From GCA-2708415 sp964351905 (GTDB taxonomy: Bacteria > Pseudomonadota > Alphaproteobacteria > Micavibrionales > Micavibrionaceae), in NCBI GenBank assembly GCA_964351905.1, contig CAYGPG010000008.1, positions 1 to 60,189 on the forward strand: 60,189 nucleotides of DNA, in the 5' to 3' direction. A model generated the notes under the pieces. It saw nothing but the letters and a program-made list of their open reading frames with translations. It was not told the DNA's origin and ran no database searches. This document shows positions 42,415 to 51,337 of the stretch, in pieces (within the stretch, counting starts at the first letter, position 1; each line of letters starts with the position of its first letter). The translations under genes and the position numbers were made by a program.

Positions 42415-43377
42415 ATGTCCAATACTGCAAAAATTCAGCCTGAAGAAAATAAAAAATACCGCCTTATTACGCGTTCTGATATGGACGGTTTGGTCTGCGC
42501 GGTTTTGCTAAAAGATTTAGGCGTTGTTGATGAAGTGACTTTTGCCCACCCAAAAGATATGCAGGACGGAAAAATTGCAGTGAGTGACAGTGACATCACC
42601 ACCAATCTTCCTTACGTCGAAGGCGTGCATATATCTTTTGACCATCATTCAAGTGAAGTTGAACGCACAGGCGGTCAAAAAGACAATCATATTATTGATG
42701 CGGATGCAAAATCTGCCGCGCGCGTTGTTTATGATTATTTTGGCGGTGCAGAAAAATTTCCTAATGTTAGTGAAGAAATGATGAACGCCGTTGATAAAGC
42801 AGACTCGGCCGGATTTACACGTGAAGACATTATGGACCCACAAGGATGGGAATTATTGAGCTTCATTATGGATGCGCGTACCGGGTTGGGACGTTTTCGT
42901 GAATTTAATATCTCGAACTATCAATTGATGATGGATCTCATTGATGTCTGTCGTGAAAAACAAAATATTGCCGAGATTTTGGAAATGCCTGACGTTGCAG
43001 AACGCGTTGAGCTTTTCCGTTCTCACCTCCCTAAATTTAAAGAACAGATCGAGCGCTGCTCTCGCATTCATGAAAATGTGATTGTTTTGGAATTGCGTAA
43101 TGAAGAAACCATTTGGGCGGGTAATCGCTTTATGATTTACGCCCTCTTCCCCCAAGCATCTGTTTCTATTCATGTCATTTGGGGTAAGAATAAACAGAAC
43201 ACCGTTCTGGCCGTTGGAAAATCTATTCTCAACAAAACCAGCAAAACAAAAATTGGTGAACTTATGTTGACCTATGGTGGTGGCGGTCATAACGCCGCAG
43301 GCACCTGCCAAGTGAGCAACCTCAAAGCCAATGAAGTACTTGATGAGATCGTTGAAAAAATTAACGCGACGAGTTAA
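42415..43377 (+). CDS. DHH family phosphoesterase
   Basis: This 320-residue protein has the metal-binding DHH motifs: TRSDMDGLVCAVLL, the DHH itself in SFDHHSSEVERTGG, and an NAVDKADS acidic motif. The C-terminal DHHA1 region carries MLTYGGGGHNAAGTCQVSN. It resembles exopolyphosphatase, NrnA oligoribonuclease or c-di-AMP phosphodiesterase-like enzymes, and the substrate cannot be assigned. The start at 42415 follows a GAGGAG ribosome binding site; an ATG at 42382 is possible but lies in the end of the repeat. Confidence 0.88.
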   Translation: MSNTAKIQPEENKKYRLITRSDMDGLVCAVLLKDLGVVDEVTFAHPKDMQDGKIAVSDSDITTNLPYVEGVHISFDHHSSEVERTGGQKDNHIIDADAKSAARVVYDYFGGAEKFPNVSEEMMNAVDKADSAGFTREDIMDPQGWELLSFIMDARTGLGRFREFNISNYQLMMDLIDVCREKQNIAEILEMPDVAERVELFRSHLPKFKEQIERCSRIHENVIVLELRNEETIWAGNRFMIYALFPQASVSIHVIWGKNKQNTVLAVGKSILNKTSKTKIGELMLTYGGGGHNAAGTCQVSNLKANEVLDEIVEKINATS

Positions 43378-43387
43378 TAAACGCACA

Positions 43388-43461
43388 TGTCATTCCGACA
43401 GAGCGAAGCGACGAGGAATCTCCTGCGGGTAATGAAATTTCTCTCTACGTTCGAAATGACA
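43388..43461. repeat. Palindromic repeat, TGTCATTCCGACAGAGCG type
   Basis: The left half TGTCATTCCGA...GAGGAATCTCC and the right half GAAATTTC...TTCGAAATGACA pair imperfectly. It lies between the DHH gene and phrB. Confidence 0.78.
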
Positions 43462-43513
43462 ATACTGTGATTATCTCTTGAAACTTTATAGGCAGTCTGT
43501 TCGTATATAAACC

Positions 43514-44968
43514 ATGAGCAAAAAACCTATTATCGTCTGGTTCAGACAAGATTTACGTCTTGGAGATAACCCTGCCCTTCATGCCGCCTATGAAAAAGGC
43601 CATCCAATTATTCCGCTTTATATTCTTGATGATATAAATTCAGAAGAATGGAAAATGGGAGCAGCGTCACGTGTTTGGCTCCATCATGGACTAGATGCGC
43701 TCAATAAAGATTTGTCTAATCACTTAGTAATTGAAAAAGGTGACGCGACAGAAATTATCCCTGACCTCATAAACAAAACAGATGCGGCGGGCATTTATTG
43801 GAACCGTTGTTACGAGCCGTGGCGCATTAAACGCGACGAGAGCATTAAGTCCTTCATTAAAGACAATACGGATAACGTCGAGGTCAAAAGCTTTCAAGGC
43901 TCGCTTCTATGGGAGCCATGGACGATCAGCACGCAAGGCGGCACACCCTATAAAGTTTTCACACCTTTCTATCGTAAAGGATGTTTAAATTCGGACGCGC
44001 CAAGAAAACCGCTCCCCAGACCTGAGCACATAGCCTATGGCGACACAGATGGTTTAAGCTTAAAAATAGAAGAGCTAGATCTCCTCCCCAAAGGTGAAGG
44101 GCAATGGCATAAGAACTTAGCGTCTTATTGGACAATATCTGAAGATGGCGCGAATAAACGCCTTCAAGATTTTCTTGATGATGGTCTCAATAATTATAAG
44201 AAAGGCCGCGATCATCCCGCCGATGAGAACACATCACGCCTTTCCCCTTACCTGCATTATGGTCAGATAAGCCCAAATACAGCATGGTATGCCGCGAAAG
44301 AACGTGGCGAAACCGAGGGATGGGACAAAGATATGGGACATTTCCTAAGCGAGCTTGGCTGGCGCGAATTTTCTTATAATTTGCTTTACCATTTCCCGAA
44401 AATCACATGGGAAAACCTTAATGAAAAATTTAATGACTTCCCATGGAATTCTCAAGACAGCGAGGATCTAGAAGCATGGCGACGCGGCAAAACAGGCTAC
44501 CCTATCGTTGATGCAGGAATGCGCCAACTTTATGAAACGGGGTATATGCATAACCGCGTGCGGATGATTGTTGGCTCTTTTTTGGTGAAAAATATGCTCA
44601 CCCATTGGCATCGCGGCGAAGAATGGTTTTGGGATTGTCTTGTGGATGCCGACCTCGCCAGTAATTCTGCCTCATGGCAATGGATTGCGGGATGCGGCGC
44701 GGATGCCGCCCCCTATTTCCGAATTTTCAATCCTATCTTACAAAGTAAGAAATTTGATACCGAAGGCGACTATATCCGCCAATTCGTGCCCGAACTTAAA
44801 GAACTGAGCAATGACGACATCCACACCCCGTGGGAAGCCCCCGAAAGCGTGTTAAGAGCCGCCAACATAGAACTCGGCAACACGTACCCCAAACCCATGA
44901 TGATGCACAGCGACGCCCGCGACCGTGCGTTAGAAGCTTATAAGTCGACTAAGAAAGAAGAAGATTGA
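43514..44968 (+). CDS. phrB: Deoxyribodipyrimidine photolyase
   Basis: This 484-residue photolyase uses light to split cyclobutane pyrimidine dimers. The antenna-binding N-terminal Rossmann domain (IIVWFRQDLRLGDNPALHAA) leads to an FAD domain with SRLSPYLHYGQISPNTAW, ELGWREFSYNLLYHFP, GYPIVDAGMRQLYETGYMHNRVRM and LVDADLASNSASWQWIAGCGADAAPYFRIFNP. The conserved tryptophans of electron transfer and substrate binding can be seen in these blocks. The length is normal for class I CPD photolyases. Confidence 0.96.
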   Translation: MSKKPIIVWFRQDLRLGDNPALHAAYEKGHPIIPLYILDDINSEEWKMGAASRVWLHHGLDALNKDLSNHLVIEKGDATEIIPDLINKTDAAGIYWNRCYEPWRIKRDESIKSFIKDNTDNVEVKSFQGSLLWEPWTISTQGGTPYKVFTPFYRKGCLNSDAPRKPLPRPEHIAYGDTDGLSLKIEELDLLPKGEGQWHKNLASYWTISEDGANKRLQDFLDDGLNNYKKGRDHPADENTSRLSPYLHYGQISPNTAWYAAKERGETEGWDKDMGHFLSELGWREFSYNLLYHFPKITWENLNEKFNDFPWNSQDSEDLEAWRRGKTGYPIVDAGMRQLYETGYMHNRVRMIVGSFLVKNMLTHWHRGEEWFWDCLVDADLASNSASWQWIAGCGADAAPYFRIFNPILQSKKFDTEGDYIRQFVPELKELSNDDIHTPWEAPESVLRAANIELGNTYPKPMMMHSDARDRALEAYKSTKKEED

Positions 44969-44971
44969 TTT

Positions 44972-45055
44972 TGTCATTACGAGCGTAGCGCGGCAATCCA
45001 GAGTCTTACGAAAAACATTCTGGATTGCTTCGTCATTTCATTCCTCGCAATGACG
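44972..45055. repeat. Palindromic repeat, TGTCATTACGAGCG/GCAATCCAGA family
   Basis: Left half TGTCATTACGAGCGTAGCGC...GCAATCCAGA pairs with TCTGGATTGCTTCG...CCTCGCAATGACG. It starts four bases after the phrB stop. Confidence 0.9.
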
Positions 45056-45070
45056 GTATATATTAATTGA

Positions 45071-45976
45071 ATGACTCGCCCCGCCCCCATATACCCCAAA
45101 GCTTTAAAACATGGTGACACCATTGGTGTTGTTGCACCTTGCGGTATTTATGACCTTAAAAAACTGAGTATGGCGGTGGAGTTTTTAGAAAAAAACGGCT
45201 TTAACGTCCTTTTTCATCCTCAAACGCAAGAAAAATACGGTTTAATGGCAGGAACGCCGCAAATGCGTGCGGATGCTATTAATGATTACTTCAAAAACTC
45301 TGAAATTGACGCTATTTTTTGCACTTGTGGGGGGAATGGTGCCATTCACCTTCTTGATTTGCTCGATTATGACGCAATTCAGCAAAATCCAAAGATTTTT
45401 ATAGGGTTTAGTGATATTACCATCCTGCTAAACGCTATTCATGCCAGAACAGGGCTCATTACCTTCCATGGCCCGACATTATCGCGCATTAAAAAGCTTC
45501 AACCACATTGGAATAACCAAATGTTGCAGATTTTAATGGGTGAAATAGATCATATTGGCCTGCCAGGCGAAGACCATAAAGATGTCCACGCTGCAGGATT
45601 TTTGTTCGGTGGAAATTTAAGCGCAATGCAAACCCTCATCGGCACACCTTACGCACCTGACATGAGCGATTCGGTTTTGATACTCGAAGATATCAATGAT
45701 CACCTTAGTCGTTATGATAGAATGCTCGGTCACATGCGCCAATCTAACTGGTTAAAATTATGCAATATCATAATCTTAGGCAAATTTCTTAAATCTTTAG
45801 ATAATCATGACCGTCCGTTTGGTTTTGATATTGAAGAGATCGTTGAAAACAATGCCCCCAGCACCCCTATCGTTAAAAACGCCCCCATCGGTCATGGCGA
45901 ACGTCTCTGCACCCTGCCCATTGGCGCAGAAGTAGTCTTGAAAAATAACAAACTTTCTTTTAAAAGCCTCTCATGA
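45071..45976 (+). CDS. ldcA: LD-carboxypeptidase (peptidase S66, LdcA type)
   Basis: This 301-residue serine peptidase cuts the terminal D-Ala from murein tetrapeptides in cell-wall recycling. The motifs of the S66 family are present: nucleophile Ser in IGFSDITILLNAI, general-base acid in ILEDINDHLSRYDRMLGHM, and His in PIGHGERLCTLPIGA. Length and start (GDTIGVVAPCG within the first 30 residues) are typical. It overlaps the fdxA start by four bases (ATGA). Confidence 0.92.
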   Translation: MTRPAPIYPKALKHGDTIGVVAPCGIYDLKKLSMAVEFLEKNGFNVLFHPQTQEKYGLMAGTPQMRADAINDYFKNSEIDAIFCTCGGNGAIHLLDLLDYDAIQQNPKIFIGFSDITILLNAIHARTGLITFHGPTLSRIKKLQPHWNNQMLQILMGEIDHIGLPGEDHKDVHAAGFLFGGNLSAMQTLIGTPYAPDMSDSVLILEDINDHLSRYDRMLGHMRQSNWLKLCNIIILGKFLKSLDNHDRPFGFDIEEIVENNAPSTPIVKNAPIGHGERLCTLPIGAEVVLKNNKLSFKSLS

Positions 45977-46311
45977 CTTTTGTAGTGACTGATGTCTGTA
46001 TCATGTGCAAACACACAACTTGTGTGGAGGTTTGCCCCGTCGATTGCTTTTATGAAGGCGAAAATACGCTCGTCATTCACCCTGACGAGTGCATTGATTG
46101 TGGCGTTTGCGAACCAGAATGCCCGATTGAGGCAATTATTCCCGACACAGACGAAGAAGGCGAGAAGTGGGTGGAGTTTAATCGCACCTATTCCGAACAA
46201 TGGCCCGTCATCACAAAACAAAAAGATCCACTGCCCAAAGCAGAGAAGTTCAAAGACGTAAAAAACAAGTTAGAAGAATACTTTAGCGAGCGTCCTGGAG
46301 ACGGTGATTGA
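45973..46311 (+). CDS. fdxA: 7Fe-8S ferredoxin FdxA
   Basis: This 112-residue ferredoxin has the FdxA pattern: CIMCKHTTCVEVCPVDCF for the 3Fe-4S half and CIDCGVCEPECP for the 4Fe-4S half, and the characteristic C-terminal extension (FNRTYSEQWPVITKQKDPLP). It carries electrons at low potential. In alphaproteobacteria it commonly precedes carD, as here. It is coupled to ldcA by a four-base overlap. Confidence 0.96.
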   Translation: MTFVVTDVCIMCKHTTCVEVCPVDCFYEGENTLVIHPDECIDCGVCEPECPIEAIIPDTDEEGEKWVEFNRTYSEQWPVITKQKDPLPKAEKFKDVKNKLEEYFSERPGDGD

Positions 46312-46343
46312 AGTAGTATTTTACTGTCTTATTGAAAATTTTC

Positions 46344-46372
46344 TTGCATTTTAACGAATTGTTAAGTATATT
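46344..46372 (+). promoter_or_regulatory. Candidate carD promoter with an embedded TTAA-N7-TTAA box
   Basis: TTGCAT at 46344-46349 and TATATT at 46367-46372 are 17 bases apart. The sequence TTAACGAATTGTTAA (46351-46365) lies in the spacer and matches the CtrA full-site pattern TTAA-N7-TTAA. The leader from here to the carD start would be about 190 bases. A chance match is possible in AT-rich DNA. Confidence 0.4.
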
Positions 46373-46572
46373 CTTTTCATGGCTTAACGATAAGCGGTTG
46401 AAGAGCGCGTTTCCCTCGACAGAATGAAGGGATGAGAAAACGATGCAGTGTCAAAAGACAATCACCCAACGTTTCCATTATATTGACGACATACAATAAC
46501 CGTATTTTGCGGATAATTTTTGTGTCGTTAAAAAATGAAAATAACTATTGAACATGGAAAGGCACTAACTTT

Positions 46573-47121
46573 ATGGCTGATAATGATAATTTCGCAAAAG
46601 GTGATTACGTAGTATACCCCGCTCACGGCGTGGGTCTGATTGAAGGCGTGGAAACACAGACCATCTCAGGCATGGAAATCAAACTTTATGCCATTAGCTT
46701 TGAAAAAGAGCGTATGCGCCTTAAAATCCCGATGATGAAAGCAAAAGAAGCGGGTCTTCGTAAGCTTTGTACAACATCACGCATGAAAGACGCGTTGAAA
46801 ACGCTTAAAGGCAAAGCCCGCATTCGTCGTACGATGTGGAGCCGTCGCGCCCAAGAATATGAAACAAAGATCAATTCTGGTGACCCAGTGATGATTGCAG
46901 AGGTTCTTCGTGACCTGAAACGTAGCAATGATGACACAGAACAATCTTACTCTGAGCGTCAAATCTACCAATCAGCGTTGGAGCGTTTAGCGCGTGAAGT
47001 GGCTGCGGTTGAGCAAACATCAGAAGAAACAGCGACAATGCGCCTAGAAAAAATCATGGGCACAGAAGGCAACGCCAAATCCGTTGTCGCCAACGACGTG
47101 ATCACAAAAAAAGCAGCGTAA
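46573..47121 (+). CDS. carD: CarD family transcriptional regulator
   Basis: This 182-residue protein has the CarD/TRCF RNA polymerase-interacting domain at residues about 6-70 (FAKGDYVVYPAHGVGLIEGVETQTI, MRLKIPMMKAKEAGLRKL), followed by a basic helical DNA-binding part (KTLKGKARIRRTMWSRRAQEYE; DPVMIAEVLRDLKRS). It binds RNA polymerase beta subunit and steadies open complexes at certain promoters, notably rRNA promoters in other bacteria. The length is typical for the alphaproteobacterial CdnL-type. Confidence 0.95.
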   Translation: MADNDNFAKGDYVVYPAHGVGLIEGVETQTISGMEIKLYAISFEKERMRLKIPMMKAKEAGLRKLCTTSRMKDALKTLKGKARIRRTMWSRRAQEYETKINSGDPVMIAEVLRDLKRSNDDTEQSYSERQIYQSALERLAREVAAVEQTSEETATMRLEKIMGTEGNAKSVVANDVITKKAA

Positions 47122-47144
47122 GCTTCTTCTTAATCAAAAAATTC

Positions 47145-47176
47145 AAAAAAGCGGGTCAAATGATCCGCTTTTTTAT
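47145..47176 (+). terminator. Rho-independent terminator of carD
   Basis: AAAAAAGCGGGTCA pairs with TGATCCGCTTTTTT (one G-U pair) around a two-base spacer, then the T run continues to TTAT. It begins 24 bases after the carD stop. Confidence 0.9.
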
Positions 47177-47190
47177 TGCGCCCCTCCTCA

Positions 47191-47263
47191 GTCATCCTGC
47201 GACTTGATCGCAGGATCCATCTAACTCTTGAAAGTGAGCCCTTCAATTAAATCGAAGAGTGAC
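47191..47263. repeat. Palindromic repeat, GTCATCCTGCGA type with a worn right half
   Basis: The left hairpin ATCCTGCGACTTGATCGCAG is perfect. The right half (CTTCAATTAAATCGAAG and GAGTGAC) still forms a short hairpin but no longer matches the left arm well. Confidence 0.7.
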
Positions 47264-47292
47264 ATTTAAAAAATTATCGATTACTTTTAAAC

Positions 47293-47892
47293 ATGATTTT
47301 TTCTATAGAATACGCGCATTATGACGGTTCATCACCTATTCAGGATGTGATTGATTATACCAATCAGCATATTGGTCCTTATCTAGACTTACATCCTAAA
47401 GCCCAAAAAATCATTATGTATGACGACATACATTCTGAAATATCGGAAACTGTTTTCTTGAAATATATGAAAGAGTTAAAACACCAACCTGATTGTGTTT
47501 ATCTAGAATCCTCTTTTGCTCCATTAATGGAAAAACTCTATAAAGATTTAGAAGGCCAAGGCTACACTTACGCCCAAGAAGATGGCAAAGATTACTTACG
47601 TAAAGATGAAAAGCGTTATAATCAATTTACGACGTTCATTCTGCGTTCAGAATCAAAGAATGGAAAAATATTCTCCTGCCCTGCCCTTGTTGCGGCATCT
47701 TACTTATACAAATTAGGGTATTTTGACGAAGAAATTATTGGCCTACATAATGTAAAACTTCAAAGCTCGAAAGAAGATGAAATTTTAACAATCCTTCCTT
47801 CGCGTTATTTACAGGTCGAAGCAAACGCACGAAGTATTATTGAGCTTATTTCACCCAATTATCTAAAACGCTTAAACTATATTTTTTATTAA
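47293..47892 (+). CDS. Hypothetical protein after carD
   Basis: I do not recognise this 199-residue protein. It has no signal peptide or membrane segment. It is rich in Tyr, Glu and Lys, and predicted as mixed alpha/beta (KIIMYDDIHSEISETVFLKYMKEL; CVYLESSFAPLMEKLYKDLE). The phrase KIIMYDDIHSE could fit a small-molecule-binding or nucleotide-fold edge, but no known motif is complete. It is AT-rich and stands alone between carD and the phosphoesterase-like gene. Confidence 0.6.
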   Translation: MIFSIEYAHYDGSSPIQDVIDYTNQHIGPYLDLHPKAQKIIMYDDIHSEISETVFLKYMKELKHQPDCVYLESSFAPLMEKLYKDLEGQGYTYAQEDGKDYLRKDEKRYNQFTTFILRSESKNGKIFSCPALVAASYLYKLGYFDEEIIGLHNVKLQSSKEDEILTILPSRYLQVEANARSIIELISPNYLKRLNYIFY

Positions 47893-48029
47893 AATCCGCG
47901 TTAAAAATTCACAATAGCCATAATTTTTGAATAAACATCTGGAATCATTACAAATCCATGATATAATTTAATGATTCTGGGAAACTCCTCCCGCCTTTTC
48001 AAAATTCTTATATAGGTCTTTCGACACGC

Positions 48030-48848
48030 ATGTGCCAAAAAACCACAGATAACAGATTCATGAATCTAAAAAACCCGAACAAGGTTTGGGCTATTTCTTC
48101 TATTCATGCAGATTTGGATCGCCTGATACAGCTTCACGATGCCATCCTAGAGCGCTTTTGCATTGGTGATCGCCTTGTCTATCTCGGTAATTATACGGGC
48201 TATGGCACGCAGTCCCGTGAGACAATTGACGAGCTTTTAACTTTCCGCCGCCTTCTGCTTGCCCAACCGGGCATGAAACCGAGCGATATTACCTATTTAC
48301 GAGGTTCCCAAGAAGAACTTTGGAACAAACTAACCCAACTCCATTTTGCGCCAAACCCCACAGACACGTTGCTTTGGATGATGGGCAGCGGTATGAACAA
48401 CACCATGCAAAGCTATGGTATTTGCCCACATGAAGGCATTATGGCGACCCGTGAGGGCACGGTATCATTGACAAAATGGACGCATAAAGTACGCGAAACC
48501 TTACGCCAAAACGCAGGCCATGATTGTTTCATGACACAAGGCAAGCGCGCGGCTTATACTGAATTTGAAGGGCGCACCCCTATTCTGTTCGTCAATGCAG
48601 GGCTTGATCCTAATCGCTCCTTAGAACAACAAGATGATAATCTATGGTGGGCCGGTGAAACATTCTCAGATATGAACGAAAGCTACGCTCCGTTTGAAAA
48701 AGTCGTTCGTGGCTTTGACCCCCGTCATGAAGGCGTGCATTTAAATTGCGTCACCGCAACCTTAGATGGCGGTTGCGGCTTCGGCGGCTCCCTCGTCGCC
48801 GCCAGCATGACCGCCCACGGCGAAATGATGGAATTATTGGAAGTTTAG
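48030..48848 (+). CDS. Metallophosphoesterase-like protein that has lost its metal ligands
   Basis: This 272-residue protein aligns by eye with PPP/calcineurin-type phosphatases, but the signatures are changed. The first motif (D-H-G) reads AISSIHADLDRL, with Ser in place of Asp. The second (GDYVDRG) reads LGNYTGYG, with Asn and no DRG. The third (GNHE) reads LRGSQEE, without Asn and His. A late LNCVTATLDGGCGFGG resembles the usual H-I-D-G-C end of such phosphatases (INIDTGC). It is therefore probably a non-catalytic family member. An ATG at 48060 (MNLKNPNKVWAIS) is also a possible start. Confidence 0.75.
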   Translation: MCQKTTDNRFMNLKNPNKVWAISSIHADLDRLIQLHDAILERFCIGDRLVYLGNYTGYGTQSRETIDELLTFRRLLLAQPGMKPSDITYLRGSQEELWNKLTQLHFAPNPTDTLLWMMGSGMNNTMQSYGICPHEGIMATREGTVSLTKWTHKVRETLRQNAGHDCFMTQGKRAAYTEFEGRTPILFVNAGLDPNRSLEQQDDNLWWAGETFSDMNESYAPFEKVVRGFDPRHEGVHLNCVTATLDGGCGFGGSLVAASMTAHGEMMELLEV

Positions 48849-48857
48849 TATTAATTC

Positions 48858-49811
48858 TTAGAATGCAAAATATATAACGTTCTTTAACGCTTCTGGATCA
48901 GGTTTTTGACCCGAAGGTATCATCGCTCTACATTTAGAGGATTTATCAATTGTTTTACCATGTCTGTGTAAATCGTCTTGAGTACTCAAAAGCCAATCGC
49001 CTAACATAGATAGTTGACTGGCACGAGTTGCAATATCAGTTAATCTGGTAACTTGCGTTTGAACTAAAGCATCACGGTTTCTTATGAATTGCCCTACTGG
49101 CATCATATCTTGATAAGAAGCGTCAACTTCAATAAAAACATTCGCAACATTAAAAGACCTAGCTATTTTATCTGCTGCCGCTTGGAATGATTGAATATCC
49201 AATCTTGAGATAGAATTATTAGCTCTAATTTCACTAGTAACGCGAACAATCTCTCTAGCGTGTGGATAAAGTTCTTGCCTTTCTTTTAAATTGTATACCA
49301 TGCAAGAAAATTCAATTTCAAATTCATCTTGTGCGGACACAGCATAAGAAGATCGCCCATCTTGGATTGCTTCTAAAGCGTCCCTGAAATCTCTGATAAA
49401 ATGATCTGCGGCTTCAGCTAAACGATGACGTTGATCTCGTTCACTCAAACGACGAGAACGAAAACCATACCTCTCAGGAGTTTTCTTTTTTTTCTTCTTG
49501 AGCGTTCCTATTACTTCTTTACCATCTAAAGATATAAGTTCTTGAGGCTCCTCCCAAGAAAGAGGCTCTGGTTCTCGGGTCACAACAGATCGAATTGCAT
49601 CAGTAATTAATTTATGTCGTTTCGCTCGTGGATCATCTTCATGGTACAAAATTTCGGGTAAATCAAAGCGCTGTTCACTTAGTGCAGGCTCATTAGCAGA
49701 GCTAGCTACAGCAGAAACCTTTTGTCTTTGAGCTATGGCGCGTTGAACAAGCTCTGAAATACGCGCCCTTTCAACTTCATCTGCATAATCGTCATTTAAA
49801 TCATGAATCAT
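48858..49811 (-). CDS. Hypothetical helical protein
   Basis: I do not recognise this 317-residue protein. It is soluble and mostly helical, with a very basic patch (LKKKKKKTPERYGFRSRRLSERDQRHRL) at about residues 104-131 that could bind nucleic acid. The first 25 residues (ELVQRAIAQRQK) suggest a helix. The coding sequence is AT-rich, with codons unlike the adjacent M48 protease. It lies tail-to-tail with the phosphoesterase-like gene. Confidence 0.6.
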   Translation of the reverse strand: MIHDLNDDYADEVERARISELVQRAIAQRQKVSAVASSANEPALSEQRFDLPEILYHEDDPRAKRHKLITDAIRSVVTREPEPLSWEEPQELISLDGKEVIGTLKKKKKKTPERYGFRSRRLSERDQRHRLAEAADHFIRDFRDALEAIQDGRSSYAVSAQDEFEIEFSCMVYNLKERQELYPHAREIVRVTSEIRANNSISRLDIQSFQAAADKIARSFNVANVFIEVDASYQDMMPVGQFIRNRDALVQTQVTRLTDIATRASQLSMLGDWLLSTQDDLHRHGKTIDKSSKCRAMIPSGQKPDPEALKNVIYFAF

Positions 49812-49861
49812 AAGGCTTAATACCTATAAAAAACAAAAAAATCAAGTTATTTTTATGTAAA

Positions 49862-51337
49862 TCAATCCACTACAATCTTGTAAGGCTGTCCTGCGATGAT
49901 GCGGTCATTGGATGTCATGCCGTTTAGGACTAAAAATTTCTCTGTCTTGTTTCCATCCACATCCATTTTATTCGCCATGCTTGCCACTGTCGCGCCTGAA
50001 GGAGCTTGAAGAACATATAGCTTTTTCGGTTGGATCGTTTTCTTCTCACTGTCGCTTAAACGGCGGAAACTGTAAGTCGCCTTTTTAAGCTCGCTCATAA
50101 AAGCATTGCTAACACCCTTTGGTATGGCCATTTGAAAACGGAAAAATTCGCCCGGTTTCCATTCAATTGTAACAAGTCTAATGGTAACGGCCTTGCCCTG
50201 AACATTACCGCTAAAGCTTGCGGTGGCGGCGCGCATATTATTGATGGTGATGCTTTCCGCATCGTGTGAGCCTTCATTACGCAACCATGATTGTTTTAAA
50301 TAAGATAACGGATCTGGGCTACCTTGTACTTTGGCTGTATCAAACAAAATCACCGTGCCATTTGGATGATTGGCGGCAACTTGGCTCGTTCCATTTTGTA
50401 TTTTTGATCCTTGTGGCACGCTGAACGCAAAACCAATTTCAGGGTGATAGAATGTGTTACCACGCGCAAACCCTTGTGCGGCACTATCCCCATACGTCAT
50501 ACCATTAATTTTTGAAAGATATCGCGCGCGGTTTTCTTTATCACTCGCGGCAAATTTTGTGGCTTCTGCGCCTGCTTGTTGCACACGTTGTGCCGTTAAA
50601 GGGTGGGTTGAGAAGTAGTTAAACCCTGAACCATTACGCCCTGCTTCACGGGCATCTAATTTTGATTGCGCATCTAAACTACGTAAGAAATCTGACATCG
50701 CTTTTGGGTTGTAGCCAGCACGCGCAAGATAACGCACGCCCAATTCATCAGATTCTGTTTCCTGACCACGGGAATATGAAGATATGTATAGGTTTGACCC
50801 AACACTCGCTGCTTGGGCTACGCCAGAACTGCCAGAAGCCGCTCCTAAGACGGCGGCGCCTAAACCAACAACAAAGCCTTGAGACATACGCTCTGCCGCG
50901 TGACGCGCTGTGACGTGACCAATTTCATGACCGATAACTGCCGCCAATTCTGCTTCACTATTTGCCAAAGTTAAAAGTCCGCGTGAGACATAAATATAGC
51001 CACCTGGTAAAGCAAACGCATTTACCTCTGCACTATCCACAACATAGAATTTATATTGCACGTCTTTACGTTCCGTGTTCGCCGCAATTTTACGTCCAAT
51101 TTCAGAAACATATTCCGCAATAGGACCCGTCATGAATTTACCATAGGCTTGTTCAACCTTGGCATGCTCTTGAGCACCAACTTGCGCTTCATTTGCCGCG
51201 GGAAGAAGCGCCGTAAACTGACGATCCCCCGTTGCGGGGTTCACGCTACACGCGGCAACACCTAACAAACCTACAATGAGGCCTGCCTTAATTGTTTGCT
51301 TGCTAAAAATTCTATTTTTCGTCAATTTTAATGCCAT
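49862..51337 (-). CDS. Lipoprotein M48 family metalloprotease (BepA-like) with LysM-like tail
   Basis: This 491-residue protein has a lipoprotein signal (GLIVGLLGVAACS). An M48 domain follows with HEIGHVTARHAAERM as the HEXXH zinc site and the third-ligand Glu in ETESDELGVRYLARAGYNP. The C-terminal part has a LysM-like stretch (KKLYVLQAPSGATVASMANK, LNGMTSNDRIIAGQPYKI) without an obvious TPR. This is the plan of periplasmic quality-control proteases such as BepA/YcaL. Its start codon overlaps, on the other strand, the start codon of the nuclease gene. Confidence 0.9.
   Translation of the reverse strand: MALKLTKNRIFSKQTIKAGLIVGLLGVAACSVNPATGDRQFTALLPAANEAQVGAQEHAKVEQAYGKFMTGPIAEYVSEIGRKIAANTERKDVQYKFYVVDSAEVNAFALPGGYIYVSRGLLTLANSEAELAAVIGHEIGHVTARHAAERMSQGFVVGLGAAVLGAASGSSGVAQAASVGSNLYISSYSRGQETESDELGVRYLARAGYNPKAMSDFLRSLDAQSKLDAREAGRNGSGFNYFSTHPLTAQRVQQAGAEATKFAASDKENRARYLSKINGMTYGDSAAQGFARGNTFYHPEIGFAFSVPQGSKIQNGTSQVAANHPNGTVILFDTAKVQGSPDPLSYLKQSWLRNEGSHDAESITINNMRAATASFSGNVQGKAVTIRLVTIEWKPGEFFRFQMAIPKGVSNAFMSELKKATYSFRRLSDSEKKTIQPKKLYVLQAPSGATVASMANKMDVDGNKTEKFLVLNGMTSNDRIIAGQPYKIVVD

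Noticed and set aside
47941..47980. Inverted repeat GAATCATTA/TAATGATTC as a terminator or operator
   Set aside because: The nine-base arms are AT-rich, with no T run after them, and not seen elsewhere; the evidence is too weak for a feature.
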